Assembly (NCBI RefSeq): GCF_029504655.1
Contig: NZ_JAQFIL010000001.1
Coordinates: 6,825,001 to 6,889,000 of the forward strand
Origin: Catalinimonas alkaloidigena
GTDB lineage: Bacteria > Bacteroidota > Bacteroidia > Cytophagales > Cyclobacteriaceae
DNA length: 64,000 nucleotides
Direction: 5' to 3'
Under the pieces are notes generated by a model that ran no database searches, had not been told where the DNA came from, and saw nothing but the letters and a program-made list of their open reading frames with translations. This document shows positions 58,043-64,000 of this stretch, one piece after another (the first letter of the stretch is position 1; every line of letters begins with the position of its first letter). The translations under genes and the position numbers were made by a program.

Positions 58043-58208
58043 ATCACTGTCTTTTAAGATTTCACTTCTTACTTTTTTTATGACAGCAATGTATTTGGTA
58101 CAGCATAAACTTACTATTCTTATTGGATGAGCAGGAAAAGAAAGGGGACCAACGGGAAAATTGACAGATAAACAGTTTACTAATATTTAAAATTATACAT
58201 TTATCCAT

Positions 58209-59078
58209 ATGCAACCACCAGCCTGGCTTGATCGCATGGAGTACCCTTTTTCGCCTCACTGGATTGACCTTCCGGCAGGGCGTATGCATTATGTAGATGA
58301 AGGCAGCGGTGAGACCATAGTAATGCTACACGGCAATCCTAACTGGTCTTTTGCTTACCGAAAACAGATTAAAGCTTTAGACAATAATTATCGTTGCATA
58401 GCCCCCGATCTTATCGGTTTTGGGCTTTCTGACAAACCTCAGGATTGGTCTTATCTGCCTGCAGACCATGCCCGGCAGTTTGAATTGTTTATTTGTAAAC
58501 TTCGTCTTCGCAACATCACCCTCGTGTTGAATGACTGGGGAGGTCCTATCGGACTATATTATGCCCTACGGTACCCGGAAAATGTAAAGCGCCTGGTGCT
58601 TATGAACACCTGGATGTGGCCAGTGGATGACGACTGGTACTACTGTGCTTTCAGCGGGTTTATGGGAAGCGCAATGGGTAAATGGCTGATTAGGCGTTTT
58701 GACTTTTTCAATCGTGTCATTGTGCCTGCTGTTGTAGGTAATAAAGAAGCTTTCACCAAAGACATATGGAAACATTATCGTGCCCCTCTTAAAAAAAGGA
58801 CAGATAGAAAAGGCAACTGGGTTTTTCCCGGGCAAATTACTGGATCAACCAATTGGTTACGACAACTTTGGGAACAGCGAAATAAAATTAAAGATAAGCC
58901 TACTTTACTTTTTTGGGGCATGAAAGACATTGGCTTTCGCGAAAAAGAACTAAAGCGCTGGGAAAAACTGCTGACTGATAAGCATGTCATCCGAGTCGCC
59001 AATAGCGGCCACTTTCCCCAGGAAGAAGCCAGTGAGCAATTGGTCAAAGCCTTGAGCGCTTTTGTAGGTAAATCCTAA
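58209..59078 (+). CDS. Haloalkane dehalogenase
   Basis: 289 residues with all the active-site marks of haloalkane dehalogenases. HGNPNW (41-46) carries halide-binding Asn43. LVLNDWGGPIG has nucleophile Asp109 followed by halide-binding Trp110, the same positions as in LinB. PDLIGFGLSDKP and MNTWMWP follow, with acid in LLFWGMKDIGF and base His in ANSGHFPQEE. It should hydrolyse halogenated alkanes to alcohols, as far as motif reading can say; substrate range unknown. Cytoplasmic, transcribed alone. Confidence 0.82.
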   Translation: MQPPAWLDRMEYPFSPHWIDLPAGRMHYVDEGSGETIVMLHGNPNWSFAYRKQIKALDNNYRCIAPDLIGFGLSDKPQDWSYLPADHARQFELFICKLRLRNITLVLNDWGGPIGLYYALRYPENVKRLVLMNTWMWPVDDDWYYCAFSGFMGSAMGKWLIRRFDFFNRVIVPAVVGNKEAFTKDIWKHYRAPLKKRTDRKGNWVFPGQITGSTNWLRQLWEQRNKIKDKPTLLFWGMKDIGFREKELKRWEKLLTDKHVIRVANSGHFPQEEASEQLVKALSAFVGKS

Positions 59079-59257
59079 CCCACTAACCAAGACCAAGAGA
59101 AAACAAAGATACTGATTTATAAGCAGTGCATATCTTGCTTAGCAAATTTCTCCCCTATTTCATGGAAAAGATGAACATATATGGCTTTTCCAAATTATGT
59201 AATTGAGTATAAAGTATATGCTCCTTGATTTTGCTTTACTTTTTAACCTGATTCTCT

Positions 59258-59794
59258 ATGAAAGAATGGATTTTTTCTTCTTTTGATGTGCTGCTGCCTA
59301 CCGTAGTTTCTACAGTCTTGGTATATGCTCTGGTGATCATTTATACTCGCATATTTGGCTTGCGCAGCTTCTCCAAAATGTCAGCTTTTGACTTTGCCAT
59401 GACTGTAGCAGTGGGTACTTTATTATCTTCTACCATCATCAACAAAAGTCCCAGCGTAGTGCAGAGCGCAGTGGCCTTGCTAAGTCTGTATTTTTTGCAA
59501 CTCATTGTAGCAGTACTCAGGCAGAGGCTAAGCTGGTTTAACAATGCTGTAGACAACCAGCCGCTCTTGCTCATGGATGGCCCAAATATTTTACATGAAA
59601 ACCTACGAAAGGCACAGCTCAGCGAAGACGACCTGCGCTCCAAACTCCGGGAAGCCAATGTGCTTAACTATCAACAGGTAAAAGCAGTGGTTTTTGAAAC
59701 TACCGGTGATGTATCAGTCCTCCATACCGGAGAAGACGCCCAACTTGATACAGATATTCTGAAAGGAGTGCAGGGGGTTTCTAAGTTAGCATAA
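59258..59794 (+). CDS. DUF421 (YetF-like) membrane protein
   Basis: 178 residues. Two or three N-terminal spans, then FAMTVAVGTLLSSTIINKSPSVVQSAVALLSLYFLQLIVAVLRQ and the C-terminal soluble DUF421 domain (NQPLLLMDGPNILHENLRKAQLSEDDLRSKLREANVLNYQQVKAVVFETTGDVSVLH). The family is widespread and its function poorly known. Confidence 0.9.
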   Translation: MKEWIFSSFDVLLPTVVSTVLVYALVIIYTRIFGLRSFSKMSAFDFAMTVAVGTLLSSTIINKSPSVVQSAVALLSLYFLQLIVAVLRQRLSWFNNAVDNQPLLLMDGPNILHENLRKAQLSEDDLRSKLREANVLNYQQVKAVVFETTGDVSVLHTGEDAQLDTDILKGVQGVSKLA

Positions 59795-60739
59795 CTACCG
59801 GTGTGTATCTTCATTTTCCAGCATACTGAGGTAGCTATAGTAGCGGCTGCCCGCAATTTTTCCTTCTTCTACGGCATCCATCACCGCACAGCCCGGCTCA
59901 TGGGTATGGGTACAGTCATGAAACTTGCATTCGCCCAGCAGTTCTCGCATTTCCGGGAAGTAATGGCTAAGCTCACCCTCATTGATGTCCATCAGCCCCA
60001 GCTCTTTGATGCCGGGCGTATCTATCACAAAAGTATCTTTCTCTATGGCAAACATCTCAGCATAGGTAGTGGTATGCACGCCCTTGTTGGCAAAGGTAGA
60101 AACCTTAGCTGTTTTCTGTTCCAGAGAAGGATCTATCTGATTGAGTAAAGTAGATTTTCCCACTCCCGAATGCCCCGTAATAAGACTGGTTTTGTGCAGC
60201 AATGCCTCTTTTACATTTGCTACATCCTGCTGGTCAAAAGCAGAGATTTCCATGCATGGGTATCCGATAGATTCGTACATTTCCATCAGCTCCTTTTGTT
60301 GCTGTTGTTGTTCTCTTTCCAGCATGTCTTTTTTATTGAAAACAATCAAGGCAGGGATACGAAAAGAGTCGGCAGATACTAAAAAACGATCAATAAAACC
60401 CAGCGATGTGCGAGGCAGTATCAGGGTGGCAAGCAACACTGCCTGGTCAATGTTAGTAGCGATCAGATGACCGTGATGCTTTTTGTGGGTGGATTTTCGG
60501 ATGATGTAATTTTCTCTTGGGTGGATATCTGTGATCACCGCTGTACCTTCTTCTCCTTCTTCTAATTCCAGTTCCACCTTATCGCCTACCGCAACCGGGT
60601 TCGTCACTTTTAGCCCTTTAATTTTGAACTTGCCTCTCAGACGACAGGGATAGACCTGCCCATCTTCAGCTAATACATTGTACCATGATCCGGTTGATTT
60701 GATTACTTTACCTTCCAACTCACTTCTTTTTGTTTGCAA
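59795..60739 (-). CDS. rsgA: Ribosome small subunit-dependent GTPase A
   Basis: 314 residues. OB-fold start (GKVIKSTGSWYNVLAEDGQVYPCRLRGKFKIK), circularly permuted GTPase motifs: G4 FNKKDM, then G1 ITGHSGVGKSTLLNQ, G2 GVHTTTYAEMF and G3 DTPGIKEL. The C-terminal zinc site is C-K-F-H-D-C-T-H-x5-C (ECKFHDCTHTHEPGC). It helps 30S subunit maturation. Its start overlaps the waaA end by 20 bp. Confidence 0.96.
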   Translation of the reverse strand: MQTKRSELEGKVIKSTGSWYNVLAEDGQVYPCRLRGKFKIKGLKVTNPVAVGDKVELELEEGEEGTAVITDIHPRENYIIRKSTHKKHHGHLIATNIDQAVLLATLILPRTSLGFIDRFLVSADSFRIPALIVFNKKDMLEREQQQQQKELMEMYESIGYPCMEISAFDQQDVANVKEALLHKTSLITGHSGVGKSTLLNQIDPSLEQKTAKVSTFANKGVHTTTYAEMFAIEKDTFVIDTPGIKELGLMDINEGELSHYFPEMRELLGECKFHDCTHTHEPGCAVMDAVEEGKIAGSRYYSYLSMLENEDTHR

Positions 60740-61967
60740 TATACTCCATAATCAATTTAGTCGCTCCTGTATTTTCCTGTATATAGGCACGGCAGTCAGC
60801 AGCCACAGCCTGTCTTTTCTCTTCATGATTAAAGAAGTGCTTAAACTTCATTCTTAGTTCCTTAAAGTCACCTACTGTAAAAGCTACTCCTCGTTTAAGT
60901 AAAGCATTGGCTTCATTGACATGTCGGTAGCTTTTATCTCCAAAGAAGATGGGCATACCAAAAGTAGCAGGCTCAAGAATGTTATGCAGACTTTTTCCAA
61001 AAGCTCCTCCTACGTAGGCATATTCGCCATAGCGGTACAGTGAGGTAAGCATCCCTACATTATCAATGATCAGTACCCTGTAGTTGGTTATGGTTTCTTT
61101 TTTGATTTTTGAATAGCGCACCGTTTTATAAGGTAGCTCTTTTTCTATCCTTAGCAGTACTTCTTCCTCTATATTATGAGGAGCAATGATAAACTTGATA
61201 TCATCTACCACTTCTTTCATGAAGGGAAGAAGGACCTCCATATCGGCTGACCAACTGCTGCCAATGACCATAGTAGAGCTTTCTCCCTTAAAAGCTGCAG
61301 CAAGCTCGTTTTTCGGCACGTGACTGCAGATATCCGCTACCCGGTCAAAGCGGGTATCGCCTGCCAGGCTCACCTTGTTGATGCCAATCTTTTTCAGCAA
61401 GTCTACTGTATTTTGGTCTTGCGGAAAGAAGTAGCTCACTTTGCGCAGCATATTTCTATAGAAACTGCCATACCAGCGGAAAGGGGCTGAATTTTCTCTT
61501 AGCAAAGTTGATACTGATACGGAAGGGATGTTTCGCTGCTTTAAAACGGATAAATAGCCGTACCAGAATTCGTATTTGATAAAGAATGCTGCCTTTGGTT
61601 TTATATAATCCAGAAAGCGTTCGGCATTACGTTTCCCATCCAGCGGCAGGTAACATACCAGGTCCGCTACTTCGTAATTCCTGCGTACTTCATAGCCTGA
61701 GGGTGAGAAGAAAGTGAGTACAATCTGTAGCTTAGGGTTTTGTTCTTTCATAGCCTCCATCAGAGGTCGCCCCTGCTCAAATTCACCCAATGAGGCACAA
61801 TGAAACCAGTACACAGGCTGACGTGGATTTCGGCTTTGGCTAAAGGCTTTGAGCTCGTTAAAAACACCTTTTCTTCCCTTTAAAAACTTCCTGTTACTCG
61901 CTGAAAAAGGGTAGCTTATCCATAGTGCCAACCTAATCAGGCTTACTATGATTCTATATGCAAACAA
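60720..61967 (-). CDS. waaA: 3-deoxy-D-manno-octulosonic acid (KDO) transferase
   Basis: 415 residues, family GT30. An N-terminal membrane-associated helix (YRIIVSLIRLALWISYPF) is followed by WFHCASLGEFEQGRPLMEAMKEQNPKLQIVLTFFSPSGYEVRRNY with the catalytic Glu, DFRF-type SLAGDTRFDRV, VIGSSWSADMEVL and GGAFGKSLHNILEPATFGMPIFFGDKSYRHVNEANALLKRG (nucleotide-sugar binding). It attaches KDO to lipid A precursor at the inner membrane. Operon with rsgA. Confidence 0.95.
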   Translation of the reverse strand: MFAYRIIVSLIRLALWISYPFSASNRKFLKGRKGVFNELKAFSQSRNPRQPVYWFHCASLGEFEQGRPLMEAMKEQNPKLQIVLTFFSPSGYEVRRNYEVADLVCYLPLDGKRNAERFLDYIKPKAAFFIKYEFWYGYLSVLKQRNIPSVSVSTLLRENSAPFRWYGSFYRNMLRKVSYFFPQDQNTVDLLKKIGINKVSLAGDTRFDRVADICSHVPKNELAAAFKGESSTMVIGSSWSADMEVLLPFMKEVVDDIKFIIAPHNIEEEVLLRIEKELPYKTVRYSKIKKETITNYRVLIIDNVGMLTSLYRYGEYAYVGGAFGKSLHNILEPATFGMPIFFGDKSYRHVNEANALLKRGVAFTVGDFKELRMKFKHFFNHEEKRQAVAADCRAYIQENTGATKLIMEYIANKKK

Positions 61968-62095
61968 TATTTTTGTTTTTTAGTCCGGTTTAGTACTGAC
62001 GCACATCCATTCCCTTAAGTAGTGAATGATATATACAATTACTTCTTTAAAAATGAAGTAAACGAATTTAGAATTTTACTGTTATGCTTTTTCCA

Positions 62096-62128
62096 CAAAA
62101 AAAGCCCTCCCTGAGCGGAAGAGCTTTT
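62096..62128 (-). terminator. Rho-independent terminator of peroxiredoxin operon
   Basis: On the minus strand, 12-bp arms AAAAGCTCTTCC and GGGAGGGCTTTT (two G-U pairs), then a T-run. It lies 23 bp after the peroxiredoxin stop. Confidence 0.8.
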
Positions 62129-62150
62129 CCAGTTCAAGAATTTGTTCTAC

Positions 62151-62780
62151 TTACTTCTTAGAGAGATATTCAGAAACACCTTCTTTTGTAGCCTTCATGG
62201 CTTCTTTGCCTTCTTCCCAGTTTGCAGGGCAAACTTCACCATGCTTTTCTACATATTGCAGGGCATCTACCAGGCGAAGTGTTTCGTCAATATTTCTTCC
62301 CAGCGGAAGGTCGTTGATGGTTTCGTGTCTTACAGTTCCTTCTTTGTCTATCAGGAACGTTCCACGATAAGCTACCGGCAGACCTTCAAAAATTAGCTCA
62401 CCTTCATCGTCGTAATCGTATTCACCGGCCAGCACGCCAAATTTTCTGGCGACTATTTTGGCAGCGTCAGCGACAACAGGGTAAGTTACACCCTCAATAC
62501 CACCCTCCTCCTGAGGAGTCATCATCCAGGCCAGGTGTGTTTCTTCGGTATCGCAAGAGCAGCCTACTACCGCTACATCGCGCTTCTCAAATTCTGCCAG
62601 TTTTTCCTGAAAAGCCAGGATTTCTGTAGGACATACAAAGGTGAAATCTTTAGGGTAGAAGAAAAACGCAACGTATTTATTGCCGATATACTGATCAAGT
62701 GAAAAGTTCTCAACGATTTCCTCACCATTGACAACCGCCGGTGCATTGATCAAAGGAGCTTTTTTTCCTACTAATGACAT
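62151..62780 (-). CDS. Typical 2-Cys peroxiredoxin (AhpC/Tsa)
   Basis: 209 residues. Peroxidatic Cys in FFYPKDFTFVCPTEILAF, resolving Cys in YVEKHGEVCPANW, and GTFLIDKEGTVRHETINDLPLGRN between them. It reduces hydrogen peroxide and organic peroxides. It is 48 bp downstream of a Fur/PerR-type gene on the same strand, so it is probably co-transcribed with and controlled by that gene. Confidence 0.94.
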   Translation of the reverse strand: MSLVGKKAPLINAPAVVNGEEIVENFSLDQYIGNKYVAFFFYPKDFTFVCPTEILAFQEKLAEFEKRDVAVVGCSCDTEETHLAWMMTPQEEGGIEGVTYPVVADAAKIVARKFGVLAGEYDYDDEGELIFEGLPVAYRGTFLIDKEGTVRHETINDLPLGRNIDETLRLVDALQYVEKHGEVCPANWEEGKEAMKATKEGVSEYLSKK

Positions 62781-62828
62781 AGATAAAATTTAATTAAAAA
62801 TGAATATTTGGTTTTACTTTATTTAGAA

Positions 62829-63281
62829 TCAATTGCTGATCTCTATTTCCTGTGCAGGATCTTCTTTTAAGCCGTTGATCTGCACATGAATGTTTTTGAT
62901 CTTAAGATTTCTGATATTTTTCTTTTCAAAGTACTGCTGAATCAGCTGGTCCAGTTCCTCATCATGATAATCAATGATCTCCTGGGTATTGCTGCAATAA
63001 ATGTGGCTATGCTGCTCCATATTTACATCGTAGCGCATAAAACCTGCATCAGAAGCCACCTTTCCCGCCAACCCACTGCTCACAAAAGTATCCAGCGTTT
63101 TGTAGACTGTACCTAAAGAGATACTGGGATTTTGGGGCCGAACCACTTCAAAAATTCTTTCTGCAGTAGGATGCTGGTTCATAGTTTTGAGCAATGCCTG
63201 ATATACCACCATACGTTGCTGTGTCGCCTTCAGCCCCGCCCCACTCAGTATTTCACGTATGTCTTCCAACTGCTCTTTCAT
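62829..63281 (-). CDS. Fur family regulator, PerR-like, lacking CxxC zinc sites
   Basis: 150 residues. HTH part (GLKATQQRMVVYQALLKTMNQHPTAERIFEVVRPQNPSISLGTVYKTLDTFVSSGLAGKV) and dimerisation part with HSHIYCSNTQEIIDYHDEEL. Fur metal ligands (His and Asp) are recognisable, but neither the CxxC after the HTH nor a second CxxC is present, so the structural zinc site seems absent. Context with peroxiredoxin suggests a peroxide-responsive PerR. Confidence 0.85.
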   Translation of the reverse strand: MKEQLEDIREILSGAGLKATQQRMVVYQALLKTMNQHPTAERIFEVVRPQNPSISLGTVYKTLDTFVSSGLAGKVASDAGFMRYDVNMEQHSHIYCSNTQEIIDYHDEELDQLIQQYFEKKNIRNLKIKNIHVQINGLKEDPAQEIEISN

Positions 63282-63521
63282 AAAGCTGCAAAGGTATATA
63301 TTCTATTCAATGGAGAAAATTTCTCAGGTAGAAATTTTTCTGCTTTAGTATTGAATGTTTTCATGCTCTACAAGCAAATCATTAGACCAAATGTTCCTGA
63401 AAAGGCTTATTTTTTGAAAATTTCGTATTCTGAATAAATGCTTTGAAGTTTTACGCCTTTTAATGCTATTTTTAGCTACCCCTCTCCTTCTCTTCCCCAG
63501 CCGAAAAATTATACATTTTAT

Positions 63522-63547
63522 CTTATTACGAAATAATTCGTAATAAG
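63522..63547. promoter_or_regulatory. Putative BlaI operator
   Basis: Perfect 11-bp inverted arms CTTATTACGAA / TTCGTAATAAG around ATAA, ending 2 bp before the blaI ATG. BlaI/MecI dimers bind palindromes of this kind to repress their own operon. Confidence 0.75.
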
Positions 63548-63549
63548 CT

Positions 63550-63951
63550 ATGGGGAAGAAAAAAAATATCAAACCTTCAGAAAACGAGCTGGCTATTTTG
63601 CAAATCCTCTGGGAGAAAGGGCCAAGCACAGTGCGGGAGGTCAACGAACTGCTGAGCGTAGAAAAACCAACCGGCTATACCACTACCCTTAAATTTATGC
63701 AGATCATGCACGATAAGGGATTGCTGAGCCGCACGACCGAAGGTGCCAAAGGCCGCTCCCATATTTATAAGGCAGAAGTACAGGAGTCGCAGGTCAATAA
63801 CCACCTGCTGGACCAGTTTGTCAATCGTGTCTTCAAAGGTTCTACCAGCCAGTTGGTGATGCGGGCGCTGGGTAGAAAAACCCCCTCAGCCGAGGAGATA
63901 GAAGAGATCAAAAAGTTTTTGGATAAACTTGATAAAAGTGATGAATCATGA
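63550..63951 (+). CDS. BlaI/MecI family repressor
   Basis: 133 residues. Winged helix with KPSENELAILQILWEKGPSTVREVNELLSVEKPTGYTTTLKFMQIMHDKGLLSRTTEGAKGRSHIYKAEV, and a C-terminal dimer region VFKGSTSQLVMRALGRKTPSAEEIEEIKKFLDKL. In studied systems a membrane metallopeptidase (BlaR1) cleaves BlaI on inducer binding. The next gene, whose ATG overlaps the stop by 4 bp, starts such a protein. Confidence 0.93.
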   Translation: MGKKKNIKPSENELAILQILWEKGPSTVREVNELLSVEKPTGYTTTLKFMQIMHDKGLLSRTTEGAKGRSHIYKAEVQESQVNNHLLDQFVNRVFKGSTSQLVMRALGRKTPSAEEIEEIKKFLDKLDKSDES

Positions 63952-64000
63952 ATTTTTTAAGCTACTCTCCACAACTTCAGCGTGCTTCTGAAGCTCTCGG
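63948..64000 (+). CDS. BlaR1/M56-type peptidase, 5' end only
   Basis: ATG 63948 overlaps the blaI stop (ATGA) and reads MNFLSYSPQLQRASEALG to the window end. Too little is visible to prove the family; the position directly after blaI makes a BlaR1/M56 membrane peptidase the expected product. Confidence 0.5.
   Translation, partial: MNFLSYSPQLQRASEAL

Overview
The window is about 64 kb of chromosome from a member of the Bacteroidota, most like a marine or surface-living Cytophagales-type bacterium. The signs are a type IX secretion (T9SS) C-terminal sorting domain on a protein with SprB repeats, a type III glutamine synthetase, a PafA-type alkaline phosphatase, CxPxR sulfatase and sialidase, ISAon1-type and Tn5-type insertion sequences, and a TAnnTTTG-type -7 element. 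Base composition is moderate with A/T-rich spacers.

Layout. 1-1132: nearly complete secreted sialidase (minus strand, running off the left edge). 1240-1908: HAD-type haloacid dehalogenase homologue. 2449-22898: one long plus-strand operon that I regard as the most interesting part. In order it encodes an outer-membrane beta-barrel protein, a giant secreted protein with Ig-like parts, a fibronectin-III protein, a 2027-residue SprB-repeat protein with a T9SS sorting domain, a multidomain protein with an N-terminal TANFOR-like/FN3 region and a polymorphic-toxin-like C-terminus, then one or two candidate immunity genes. The toxin tip is split by a Tn5/IS50-like element with a clean 9-bp target duplication. 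The first two genes each carry a single-base frameshift.

23-36 kb: AI-2E-type transporter, glutamine synthetase III, small membrane proteins, a SelW/Rdx-family protein, a BASS transporter, a frameshifted SPL-like radical SAM gene, a four-PAS histidine kinase, a carboxylesterase relic, a secreted esterase, a damaged ISAon1-family element and tRNA-Val(TAC). 36-50 kb: AsmA-like protein and BamA/TamA-like barrel, HAD phosphatase, class I FBP aldolase, TetR regulator with alpha/beta hydrolase, an IS3-family element, PafA phosphatase, sulfatase, a PadR/HAAS-CPBP pair and a relic of a serine hydrolase gene. 50-64 kb: LuxR-type membrane regulator, assorted membrane proteins, a four-gene wHTH/DUF2306/TMEM175 operon, ECF sigma factor, haloalkane dehalogenase, DUF421 protein, RsgA and KDO transferase, PerR-like regulator with 2-Cys peroxiredoxin, and BlaI with the start of BlaR1/M56.

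How it fits together. The large operon looks like a surface-delivered toxin system: a barrel and very large secreted partners, a T9SS-anchored adhesin and a toxin whose C-terminus is replaceable, with immunity genes directly downstream. Its damage (one IS, two frameshifts) suggests it is decaying or silenced, although single-base indels here and in the SPL gene could also be sequencing errors. The rest is housekeeping and envelope or stress functions, with several small regulator-plus-target units whose operators can be read as palindromes upstream.
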